A stretch of 64,000 nt of DNA from CAXXOK01 sp963675925 (GTDB taxonomy: Bacteria > Bacillota > Clostridia > Christensenellales > Aristaeellaceae): positions 1,116,001 to 1,180,000 of the forward strand of contig CAXXIB010000004.1 of assembly GCA_963675925.2 (NCBI GenBank), given 5' to 3'. Made by a program: the position numbers and the translations under genes. The notes beneath the pieces are model-generated. The model made no database searches. It was not told the DNA's origin and worked only from the letters and a program-made list of their open reading frames with translations. Position 1 is the stretch's first letter, and each line of letters begins with the position of its first letter. Shown here piece after piece: positions 43,501 to 51,331 of this stretch.

Positions 43501-44917
43501 ACATACGCTGTCTTTGCGCATGCAGGACACAGTCCGGCGCATTTCCTTTACCGGAACACCGTTGCTGATGCATGTATTGCAAGCCCACGGTGTGGCCTTT
43601 GCCCATCCCTGTGGCGGGCGTGGTACTTGCCAAAAGTGCGCTGTAGAAGTGCAGGGCGCAGTATCCGCGCCCAGCGAAAGTGAGCGCGATAGCGGGGTAC
43701 GGCTATCCTGCCAGCTGCGACTGCTGGGCGATTGCGAGGTCACGCTGTCGGCAACAATCGGGGATCTGACACAGGACGACAGCAAACCGCAGACAGGCGC
43801 AGTGCTGATGGCGGCAGACATCGGTACAACAACGCTGGAAATAAAGCTGTTTGATGCGACCACCAAAGAACTGCTGCGGCATACGACCATGCTCAACCCA
43901 CAGGTAGCGTTCGCTGCGGATGTCATCGGGCGGGTCACGGCGGCCATGGAGGGCCGGGGCGATGCGATGCGCACCCAGTTGCAATCGGCATTGCTGGGTG
44001 TGTTGAATGATGGGATGACGGTAGAGGGCGCGGTGATTACGGGCAACACCGTTATGCTTTCGATTGTAACGGGGCGCAGCGTGGCAGCCTTTGCCAAAGC
44101 GCCGTTTGTACCGGAGGATCTGTTTGGCCAAACGGAGCAGGTGCTGGGACTTGCTGCGTATCTACCGCCGTGCACCGGTGCGTTTACAGGCGCAGATCTG
44201 ACCTGTGCCATTTTGCAAAGCGACATGACCGAGAAAGCAGACACCGCGCTGCTTTGCGATATCGGCACTAATGGAGAGCTTGCCCTGTGGCACCATGGCA
44301 AGCTGCTGGTTACCTCCACAGCGGTGGGACCGGCGTTTGAAGGCGCAGGCATTTCCTGTGGCATGGGCGGTGTTGCCGGAGCAATCGACAAGGTTTGGGC
44401 GATGCAAAACACGCTGGATGCGCGGGTGATCGGCGGTGGAACTCCGCTTGGTATTTGCGGTTCCGGCCTGATCGATGCGGTAGCGGCACTGCTGCAACTG
44501 GGCTGGATTGACCGCCACGGCACCATGGAGGATGACACAGTCCCCGTTGCCGGTGGCGTAACGTTGACCCGGCAGGATATCCGGCAGGTGCAGCTGGCCA
44601 AGGCGGCTGTGGCGGCGGGAATCGAAATGCTGTTGGATACGGCGGGGGTGCGCGCCGCAGAGGTGCAAACACTGTATATTGCCGGCGGGTTCGGCAGCCA
44701 TCTGAATCCGCGCAGCGCTGCGGCAATCGGGCTGTATCCGGCCGTGCTGGCACCAAAGGTGCAGGTGCTGGGGAATGCCGCGCTGGATGGTGCGGTCCAG
44801 CTGCTGGACGAAAAAAAGAGGCCCCTGGCAGAGGCCATAGCAAAGGCTGCACAGCCTGTACCGCTAAGCGGCAATCCGCTGTTTGCTGAAAAGTACCTGC
44901 GCCATATGGAGTTTTAA
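43493..44917 (+). CDS. RACo-like ferredoxin/ASKHA ATPase (DUF4445)
   Basis: 474 residues from GTG 43493 overlapping the deacetylase stop; TTG 43475 and GTG 43484 are alternatives. The N-terminal domain is a plant-type [2Fe-2S] ferredoxin: C-x5-C-x2-C in HPCGGRGTCQKC plus a later Cys in RLSCQ. From about residue 105 an ASKHA ATPase fold begins with AADIGTTTLEIKL, with further phosphate motifs DIGTNGELALW and IAGGFGSHLN. Relatives reactivate corrinoid methyltransferases by ATP-driven reduction of Co(II). No corrinoid or methyltransferase gene is in the window, so its partner is elsewhere. The 3' end overlaps the convergent phosphatase gene by four bases. Confidence 0.9.
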   Translation: MTEHTLSLRMQDTVRRISFTGTPLLMHVLQAHGVAFAHPCGGRGTCQKCAVEVQGAVSAPSESERDSGVRLSCQLRLLGDCEVTLSATIGDLTQDDSKPQTGAVLMAADIGTTTLEIKLFDATTKELLRHTTMLNPQVAFAADVIGRVTAAMEGRGDAMRTQLQSALLGVLNDGMTVEGAVITGNTVMLSIVTGRSVAAFAKAPFVPEDLFGQTEQVLGLAAYLPPCTGAFTGADLTCAILQSDMTEKADTALLCDIGTNGELALWHHGKLLVTSTAVGPAFEGAGISCGMGGVAGAIDKVWAMQNTLDARVIGGGTPLGICGSGLIDAVAALLQLGWIDRHGTMEDDTVPVAGGVTLTRQDIRQVQLAKAAVAAGIEMLLDTAGVRAAEVQTLYIAGGFGSHLNPRSAAAIGLYPAVLAPKVQVLGNAALDGAVQLLDEKKRPLAEAIAKAAQPVPLSGNPLFAEKYLRHMEF

Positions 44918-45858
44918 TCGGAACACGAAAGCGATTCTTTCCGGTACATATCCCACAGGGTTTGCAGGGCCAGGCGTGCGTCCGCACTGGTCTGTGCGGC
45001 CGGCAGAATATAGGCCTGCTGTACATGCCTGCGCCGCCTGTCAAAATACGAATCCAGCTCGCTGTACGCCTTAAACCCAAACGGTTGCAGCACCAGCGTT
45101 ACGTCGTCGGTCGCGTTTGCATGCAGGGCATCGCTAAGCGCATGCTTCCATTGTTTTTTCGTGGAGGTACCGGAGAGCGTATCTAAAAGAAGCGCTTCAA
45201 AATGCATGGGCGTGGGTGTGGCGTGGTATGCTCCGTCAGTGGCAAGCACCAGCACGCCTTGCTTGGGAAGTGGAATATCCACCTCACGCATATTGAAAGG
45301 CTTATCGGCGCACAGGTAATTGTTGATCGGGGCATCCCTGTACAGGCTTTCAAACGCATCGCCAGCTGCGGTGCAATCATCCGTGGACAGCTGGCGCATA
45401 CCCTGCCCGGTGAGCAGGTATCCGCGCGTATTGCCCGCCCAGTACAGCGTTGCATGGTCTTTATATTGCAAAAAGATGGCCGCAGTGCTGGGCAGTGTGC
45501 GCACCATGCTGCCGGTTACGGCCGTTGGAGCGGTGGACAGGTACTGGGTATCAAAGTCCCGGGCAGCGTCTAAAAACAGCGTATCCAGCGCTTGGGCGAT
45601 ATGGGGCACAGGCAGGGACGCTGCCTGGGTTTCAAACCAGGTTTCCAGACTGGCGGCATACAAACCGGACGCGATGTGCGCCCCGGTGCGGTTTTCCAGC
45701 TGGGGATAGCGCCGCCCGCCCACACCGCCGCAGCCGTCAAAGGCTGCCAGCAGCCGGACACCGGATTGCCGCAGGCATATCGCGCGGTCCTCGTTTGGTG
45801 CTTGTCCTGCCGGAAACGAGAGCTTCAGCGCGGGAAGAGCTGCCTTCTTGCTTGCCAT
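44914..45858 (-). CDS. PP2C-type protein phosphatase
   Basis: 314 residues from ATG 45858; the frame is open to ATG 45903. Metal-site motifs of PP2C are visible in order: NEDRA, AAFDGCGGVGG, a WAGNTRGYLL strand, LATDGAY and DDVTLVL. It should remove phosphate from Ser/Thr residues. The C-terminal 60 residues are a charged helical tail rich in Arg. No kinase gene is adjacent. It diverges from the GH2 gene. Confidence 0.85.
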   Translation of the reverse strand: MASKKAALPALKLSFPAGQAPNEDRAICLRQSGVRLLAAFDGCGGVGGRRYPQLENRTGAHIASGLYAASLETWFETQAASLPVPHIAQALDTLFLDAARDFDTQYLSTAPTAVTGSMVRTLPSTAAIFLQYKDHATLYWAGNTRGYLLTGQGMRQLSTDDCTAAGDAFESLYRDAPINNYLCADKPFNMREVDIPLPKQGVLVLATDGAYHATPTPMHFEALLLDTLSGTSTKKQWKHALSDALHANATDDVTLVLQPFGFKAYSELDSYFDRRRRHVQQAYILPAAQTSADARLALQTLWDMYRKESLSCSD

Positions 45859-46006
45859 ATCATTCGCCTTTCGGGGATTTCTGCGTCTATCATACAAAAA
45901 CATTTACATAGACGCAAGCTGAAATCCTGTCTCCGGGCTTGCCAGCAATCGTTTTCTGATGTATATATGAAGCAAAGCCAAATCACGCGATGTGGAGGAT
46001 ACGCAG

Positions 46007-48406
46007 TTGAAGCCATATTTGGATACACAGGATTGCCGCCGGGAAGCGTTTTTCGGCTTTGACTGGCAATTTGCGCTGACAGACGCACTTGCACATCCTG
46101 CGGCAGATACTGCCTGGCGGCCTGTGCAGCTGCCCCACGACTGGTCGGTGGAGTATCCTGTGAATGAAGCGTACGATAGCTGCGGCTCCGGCGGGTATGC
46201 CCGCACGGGGATCGGCTGGTATCAAAAACGCTTCCGCGTGCAAAAGCGCGCCGGGGAGCAGATCAGTTTGTACTTTGAGGGCGCGTACATGAACTGCGAC
46301 CTTTGGCTCAACGGTACGCATATCGGCAAGCATGTGTACGGCTATACCTCTTTTGAGGTAGACCTGACCACGTATCTGCTGGACGACGAAAATGTGCTGC
46401 TGGTTCGCGTGGATAATTCACGCCAGCCAAACTCCCGCTGGTATACGGGCAGCGGTATTACCCGTGGCGTGTACCTGCGCGCTGCGCAGCCCCTGCGGGT
46501 GGCGAGCTGGGGCTTGTTTGTGCATATGCCGGTGATCACCGCAGAAATGGCGGAGGTTTGTGTAGACCTGCATGTGCTGGGCGGCGGCACACAAGATGCG
46601 CGTGTAGAAACAACGATCTTCGACCCGCAGGGCCAGCGTGTAGCCCAGCGGCAGACGGATATTCCGCTTGAAGACGATGCCGTTTTATCACAGGAGCTGG
46701 TAGCGCTCAATCCGCAGATGTGGGATATTGACCATCCGGTGCTGTATACCGCCAGAGCGGAGCTGTTCATCGGCAATACGCGTATGGACAGCGTGGAGAC
46801 GCGCTTTGGCATCCGCCAGATTACCTATCACGCAGACGATGGATTTTTATTAAACGGTCGCAAGGTGATTTTGCAGGGTGTGTGCCTGCACCATGATGGC
46901 GGCTGTGTGGGCGCGGCGGTACCGCCTGAGATTTGGAAGCGGAGACTGCAAAAATGCAAGGCGATGGGTGCCAACGCTGTGCGCTGTGCACACAACCCGC
47001 CGGACCCGGCCCTGTTGGACCTGACGGACGAGCTGGGCTTGCTGGTGATGGACGAGGCCTTTGATGAATGGCAGACCATGAAATGGAAAGAGCTTGGCGC
47101 TAACACCCACGACAGCAAGGGGTATTCCGAGCACTTTGACGAATGCTGGCGCGAGGATATGGAGGCCATGGTTCTGCGTGATCGCAATCACCCGTCTGTG
47201 ATCCTGTGGTCGGTTGGCAACGAAGTCGGCGAACAGATCATGGAAAACGGACATCGGGTGGCCCGGCAGTTGCAGGATTTATGCCATCTGCTGGACCCGA
47301 CCCGCCCCGTTACGGCGGCGTGCGACCAGGTGAAGGCGGAACCGGTTCCTGCCAAAGAAGCATTCTTGGAAGACCTGGATATCGTCGGCGTCAACTATAC
47401 CGACCGCTGGCGCGAACGCACCGAAACCTTCTTTGATGAAGAAAAGCGGGAGCACCCGGACTGGCTTTTGCTGGGCACGGAGGATATATCCGTTAGCGGC
47501 AAGCGTGGCGACTACCGCATGCACCCGGAGGAAAGCGTTTGGGGGCCGACACCGTACTATGCCAAGATGCTCAAGGCCGAAAAACTGTGGAAGTACCTGC
47601 GCGTGCATCCGTTTATGATCGGCAGTTTCATGTGGACAGGCATCGACCATTTGGGCGAGTGCTTCTGGCCGGACAAAAGCGCATCCCCCGGCGTGATGGA
47701 TACCTGCGGCTTTCCAAAGGATGGGTACTATTTCTACCAATCTCTTTGGCGCAAGGACGAGCCGATGCTCTACCTTTGCCCGCACCTGAACCTGGACTTG
47801 TCGCACGGCAGCATATACCCTGTAATCGGCTATACCAACTGTGCTTCGGTGGAGCTGTTTTTGGGCGAGCAGAGCTATGGGGTTAAGGCTTACGAATTCC
47901 CCATGCAGGGGATGACGCAGCAATGGGCGCATTTTGATCGGCCTTTTGCGCCGGTAACGACCAGCGATTTGCACCTGAGCTGGGATGTGCCCTATACCGG
48001 GGAACCCCTTGTTGCGGTCGGGCGCGATTTGCAGGGCAAAGAGCTCATCCGGCAAACCATAACACGGGCTGGCAAGCCTGCCGTGCTGACACTGTCGCTG
48101 GACAGCGATACTCTGCCCGCTGACGGACGCGCCGTGTGCCAGTTTGAGGTCGCCTTACAGGATGCAAACGGTGTCGTGGTGCCCGATTGTGATCTGGACA
48201 TACACGTAGCTGTTCAAAACGGCGAGCTGCTGGGGATGGATAACGGCAATCCCGCCGACCACACCCTTGCAAAAAGCCCGGTGCGCAGTACGTTCCATGG
48301 GTTGATGTACGGTGTAATTCGCGCCCCACGTATGCCGGGTGAACTCACCCTAACGCTGCAAGCCGATGGCCTGCCGCCTGTCACCAAGAGTGTAATAGTA
48401 GGATAG
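46007..48406 (+). CDS. Glycoside hydrolase family 2 (beta-galactosidase-like)
   Basis: 799 residues from TTG 46007, eight bases after GGAGG; GTG 45992 is in frame but overlaps the ribosome site. The GH2 order is clear: sugar-binding jelly roll (GWYQKRF, LYFEGAYMNCDLWLNGTHIG), immunoglobulin-like domain, TIM barrel with acid/base Glu in WSVGNEVGEQ near residue 405, and nucleophile Glu in LLGTEDIS near 492. C-terminal DUF4982-type and big immunoglobulin-like domains follow. No signal peptide, so a cytoplasmic beta-galactosidase or beta-glucuronidase type. It is followed by GT2 and VanW genes on the same strand. Confidence 0.93.
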   Translation: MKPYLDTQDCRREAFFGFDWQFALTDALAHPAADTAWRPVQLPHDWSVEYPVNEAYDSCGSGGYARTGIGWYQKRFRVQKRAGEQISLYFEGAYMNCDLWLNGTHIGKHVYGYTSFEVDLTTYLLDDENVLLVRVDNSRQPNSRWYTGSGITRGVYLRAAQPLRVASWGLFVHMPVITAEMAEVCVDLHVLGGGTQDARVETTIFDPQGQRVAQRQTDIPLEDDAVLSQELVALNPQMWDIDHPVLYTARAELFIGNTRMDSVETRFGIRQITYHADDGFLLNGRKVILQGVCLHHDGGCVGAAVPPEIWKRRLQKCKAMGANAVRCAHNPPDPALLDLTDELGLLVMDEAFDEWQTMKWKELGANTHDSKGYSEHFDECWREDMEAMVLRDRNHPSVILWSVGNEVGEQIMENGHRVARQLQDLCHLLDPTRPVTAACDQVKAEPVPAKEAFLEDLDIVGVNYTDRWRERTETFFDEEKREHPDWLLLGTEDISVSGKRGDYRMHPEESVWGPTPYYAKMLKAEKLWKYLRVHPFMIGSFMWTGIDHLGECFWPDKSASPGVMDTCGFPKDGYYFYQSLWRKDEPMLYLCPHLNLDLSHGSIYPVIGYTNCASVELFLGEQSYGVKAYEFPMQGMTQQWAHFDRPFAPVTTSDLHLSWDVPYTGEPLVAVGRDLQGKELIRQTITRAGKPAVLTLSLDSDTLPADGRAVCQFEVALQDANGVVVPDCDLDIHVAVQNGELLGMDNGNPADHTLAKSPVRSTFHGLMYGVIRAPRMPGELTLTLQADGLPPVTKSVIVG

Positions 48407-48422
48407 AAAGCGAGACACGGGT

Positions 48423-49184
48423 TTGAAAATATCAGCTTCCATCGTAACCTACAATAGCATCCATGATATTCGCGGCGTATTGAGCAGCTTGCAACAAAGC
48501 GACTGCTATGATCGCTGCACAGTAACCGTGGTGGATAACGGCTCTACTGATGGAACCGTGGCGCTGGTGGAAAACGACTATCCCGGCGTATCGGTCATAC
48601 GCTCAGGCAATGTGGGCTACGGCGCGGGAAACAATCAAGCGCTCAAGACGGCGGATTCGGACTATCACTTTGTACTAAACCCGGACGTGCTATTTGGGCC
48701 GACGCTGCTTTCCGATGTCATCGCTTACATGGAACAAAATCCGGCCTGTGTGCTCTGCACTCCGGATGCATACGACGCGGAAGGAAACCGCATTCCCTCA
48801 CCCAAGAAAGCGCCACGGCTGCGCTACATTCTGGCCCGCTTTCTGCCGTTTCAGTTTACGCTTTTGCAAACCTGGCGCGATGAGTTTACCGATTATCACA
48901 ACCAAAGCACAAACCCCTACCCGATTCAGCTGTGTCCCGGGTTTTTCATGGCGATGCGCACCGGGACGGCGCAGGCCGTCGGCGGGTTTGATGAGCGCTT
49001 TTTCCTGTACTATGAGGACACAGATTTGTCCCGCCGTATGGGACAGCTGGGGGATATCATGTGCTTACCGCAGCTACGTGTTGTGCACAATGAAAAACGG
49101 GCGGCCTATCACTCCCGGCGTGCCCGCTGGCAAATGATACGGTCCCTGATTCGGTACTTTCGCAAATGGGGCTGGAAACTATAA
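48423..49184 (+). CDS. Family 2 glycosyltransferase (rhamnosyltransferase-like)
   Basis: 253 residues from TTG 48423. It has the GT-A fold with SIVTYNS at the N-terminus, VVDNGSTDGT, GNVGYGAGNNQAL and the metal-binding FVLNPDV (NPD in place of DxD), then GFFMAMR, FFLYYEDTDLSRR. This is the WbbL-like rhamnosyltransferase pattern. It probably adds a sugar to a cell-surface polysaccharide using a nucleotide sugar at the membrane face. Acceptor unknown. Gap of 16 bases after the GH2 gene, 22 before VanW. Confidence 0.92.
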   Translation: MKISASIVTYNSIHDIRGVLSSLQQSDCYDRCTVTVVDNGSTDGTVALVENDYPGVSVIRSGNVGYGAGNNQALKTADSDYHFVLNPDVLFGPTLLSDVIAYMEQNPACVLCTPDAYDAEGNRIPSPKKAPRLRYILARFLPFQFTLLQTWRDEFTDYHNQSTNPYPIQLCPGFFMAMRTGTAQAVGGFDERFFLYYEDTDLSRRMGQLGDIMCLPQLRVVHNEKRAAYHSRRARWQMIRSLIRYFRKWGWKL

Positions 49185-49206
49185 TGGACAGACGGATGAG
49201 GAACGT

Positions 49207-50253
49207 ATGCAGCACGACATGATCGGAAACCCAAAGACATGGATAAAATGGCTTTGCCTGATGTTACTGGTTGTATTGGTACCGGGAAGTGCCATGGGGA
49301 TCACGTGGCCCGTCAACTTAGAACAAGCGGATGTGCAGCTGGCTGAGCTCAAAGAGGCGCAGCCCCAGTATGAGGCGCAGGCCGCGCTGGAGTTTCATAT
49401 TCGTAATCTGCCGATCGATACCGCCTATTGGCTGTATGAGGTTCCCCTAGGGAAGAAGGTCGATATCCTTCTATACAGCGATGACTGGTGCGTGGTGCGA
49501 TATCGCAATCGGATCGGCTATGCCAAAACATACTGGCTGCAACATTTCCGTTCGCTCGACCCGTACCGGTATGCGGTTCCGGGCCTGGAGACACAAGCCG
49601 GCATCGCTACCGTTGTGCAGCCGGTCAGCGCAGTGGTCAACGAGTATAGCGGTAACACCTTGGCGGTGGGGGATATCATCGCCCTACGGGCCTATGATGG
49701 CGACGAGGCGGAAATCAACATGATGCGCTCAACGGCGACTTTACCCGCAGACAGCCTGGACATTCAGCTGTTTACCGACTGGCAGGAGGCGCGGCCCGGC
49801 GACCGCCTTGCCGCTTACACCACCTATTACAACGAATCGGTCGGCGGAAAGCTAAGCGAAAACCGCCGCTATAATATCGAGCTTGCGGTGCAGCGCGTGC
49901 ATGGGGTAATGCTCGCGCCCGGTGCAATGTTTTCCTATAACGCGCTGTGCGGGCCGTATACTAAGTACAACGGGTACCGCCTGGCGCTTAACATCAGTAA
50001 AAGCGGCGAGGGGTATGGCGGTGGCGTATGTCAGTTGACCACAACCTTGTACAATGCCATACTGCACCTGCCCCTGCAGGTGGAGCAGTGGCGCGTGCAC
50101 CGCGTGAATGGCGTTGATTATATTCAAAAGGGGTTTGATGCCGCAGTCGGCAGCTTCGATTTTTCCTTTACCAATACGCTTTCCTATCCCATCACCATCA
50201 GTGCCTTATCGCAAAACGGTGCACTGACCGTGCTCATCTCACGGGCGGAGTAG
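49207..50253 (+). CDS. Secreted VanW family protein with SH3-like domain
   Basis: 348 residues from ATG with GAGGA upstream. A signal peptide (about 12-32) is followed by a bacterial SH3-like domain (about 60-115, DILLYSDDWCVVRYRNRIGYAKTYWLQ) and the VanW domain (about 225-345) with the hallmark GGGVCQLTTTLYNA. VanW proteins are widespread in Bacillota; despite the name they are not resistance determinants by themselves, and their role is unknown. The SH3-like part suggests wall binding. Last gene of the core before the cut tRNA-Arg. Confidence 0.9.
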   Translation: MQHDMIGNPKTWIKWLCLMLLVVLVPGSAMGITWPVNLEQADVQLAELKEAQPQYEAQAALEFHIRNLPIDTAYWLYEVPLGKKVDILLYSDDWCVVRYRNRIGYAKTYWLQHFRSLDPYRYAVPGLETQAGIATVVQPVSAVVNEYSGNTLAVGDIIALRAYDGDEAEINMMRSTATLPADSLDIQLFTDWQEARPGDRLAAYTTYYNESVGGKLSENRRYNIELAVQRVHGVMLAPGAMFSYNALCGPYTKYNGYRLALNISKSGEGYGGGVCQLTTTLYNAILHLPLQVEQWRVHRVNGVDYIQKGFDAAVGSFDFSFTNTLSYPITISALSQNGALTVLISRAE

Positions 50254-50262
50254 TAAAACAAC

Positions 50263-50324
50263 GCATCCGTTGCCCGGACTGTGGCGGAGGAAACGAGGGA
50301 CAGATACGCAGGGCAACGGGATGC
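50263..50324. repeat. Large stem-loop after vanW
   Basis: Arms GCATCC-GTTGCCC and GGGCAACGGGATGC pair over 13 bases with one bulged base, enclosing a 35-base loop rich in GGAGG/GAAAC purine words. On the plus strand AAAAC follows; on the minus strand GTTGTTTT follows. It may be a long-loop terminator for vanW or a small structured RNA. Confidence 0.45.
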
Positions 50325-50330
50325 CAAAAC

Positions 50331-50359
50331 TTGACTTTCATATTCCGCTATCCTACAAT
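50331..50359 (+). promoter_or_regulatory. Promoter of the tRNA-Arg gene
   Basis: TTGACT, 17 bases, TACAAT, ending 16 bases before the first base of the tRNA. It would now transcribe into island 2. Confidence 0.8.
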
Positions 50360-50375
50360 AGGTTGCGTTCCCTAT

Positions 50376-50419
50376 GCGCCTATAGCTCAGCTGGATAGAG
50401 CGTCCGCCTCCTAAGCGCA
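50376..50419 (+). pseudogene. tRNA-Arg(CCU), 5' half only
   Basis: GCGCCTA acceptor strand, D arm GCTC-AGCTGGATA-GAGC and anticodon loop CTCCTAA (anticodon CCU) are intact. The 3' side of the anticodon stem reads GCGCA where GCGGA would pair with TCCGC, and no variable loop, T arm or TAGGCGC acceptor strand follows. The gene is therefore cut at about 50,415-50,418, and foreign AT-rich DNA begins. This is the left junction of island 2. The 3' half should lie at the other end of the element, outside the window. Confidence 0.85.
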
Positions 50420-50637
50420 TAAAGACAGGAAAAAGCATCTTTGAAACAACAGAAAAATATACACAAATAGCGCATAAACATTCAATCTGTGGTATTCCGA
50501 TGAAGTATGGAATACCATTGTTATATGCACTTAAGCATGAGCAGGGCGGAGGGATTGAGAAATATAATCCTACCCAAACCAATGTACTCTGACAATATTG
50601 ATATACTGAGAATTGGCAGGTATTAACTCCAATAAAC

Positions 50638-50738
50638 CTACAACTTTTTACAACTATCCTACATCTTCCTACAACTTCGGTAGGCAAATCTACAACAATC
50701 GTACACCTACTTACGATTTGGTATGCAATATCTACAAC
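50638..50738. repeat. Phased CTACAAC repeats
   Basis: CTACAAC at 50638, 50669, 50690 and 50732, with near copies TTACAAC at 50648, CTACATC at 50659 and GTACACC at 50701. Starts are spaced 10, 11, 10, 21, 11 and 31 bases, close to whole helical turns, so all copies face one side of the DNA. An AGCGCATAAA direct repeat also occurs at 50414 and 50467. The position next to the junction suggests recombinase or accessory-protein binding. The rest of 50420-50980 shows no supported gene. Confidence 0.55.
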
Positions 50739-50982
50739 AGTTGACAGTGGTTTTGCTTGTTTCATACAGTCCTTAAAGAGAAAACAATAAAACAGACAAC
50801 AAATATGCTGTCTGCTATGGGTCGGGGGTATGTTTCGGGAGAAAACCTAAAATTCCCCACTGAAAAAGAACATCCTAGGCACATTACGGTTACGAGAACA
50901 ACTATACGATATCAATAGTTATCGCCACTTATTGGTTTCGATAAAAGAAATTAATTATATACTGCCATGCAATGATTTACCA

Positions 50983-51011
50983 TTGACATATTCTGTATAA
51001 TACTTTAGAAT
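50983..51011 (+). promoter_or_regulatory. Promoter of the NTPase-protease operon
   Basis: TTGACA, 17 bases, TAGAAT: the best promoter between the junction and the NTPase gene. It gives a leader of about 310 bases containing the hairpin at 51181-51218. Confidence 0.6.
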
Positions 51012-51180
51012 ACAAATCAATGTGAGAGTAATTACCCGTATTTTAAATCGTGTTCTTGGTATAAGCTTCTAGGTCTCGAAATGAAGAATTATGAAAATGG
51101 GAATTAGGAAATTACCGCGCTTTGTTGTCAATTCTGCTTATTTTAAAGGCGAGAAACAATTCCTTGATGGTTTTTCGAGA

Positions 51181-51218
51181 AGGTTACTTCGATACAAATC
51201 ATTGTATTGAAGTAACCT
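51181..51218. repeat. 17-bp inverted repeat in the leader
   Basis: Arms AGGTTACTTCGATACAA and TTGTATTGAAGTAACCT pair over 17 bases with one G-U type mismatch and a four-base ATCA loop. No U-run follows, so it is not a simple terminator. It could be a regulator's operator, an RNA switch or a processing site controlling the NTPase-protease gene. Confidence 0.6.
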
Positions 51219-51331
51219 GATAGATGCTGATAGACTGCATTCCTATAAGCGAAGTTGTTTAACCTTATGTGTACATGAAGAATTTAAATTGTAGAAAATA
51301 CGATACTATAAACTTGATAAGGAGATGCTAT

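Noticed and set aside
43363..44874. 503-codon minus-strand open frame
   Set aside because: Antisense to the RACo-like gene; Ser/Ala/Pro-rich low-complexity translation typical of a GC-rich shadow frame.
49207..50253. Vancomycin resistance operon
   Set aside because: VanW alone is common in Bacillota; no vanH, vanA/B ligase or vanX gene is present.
50638..50738. CRISPR array or plasmid iteron origin
   Set aside because: The repeats are only seven bases with 3-4 base spacers, not 25-40 base repeats with unique spacers, and no cas or replication-initiator gene is near.
50184..50765. 193-codon minus-strand open frame over the tRNA-Arg junction
   Set aside because: It runs antisense through the vanW end, the tRNA promoter and the cut tRNA, has no ribosome site, and its repeated Val-Val pattern only reflects the CTACAAC repeats.
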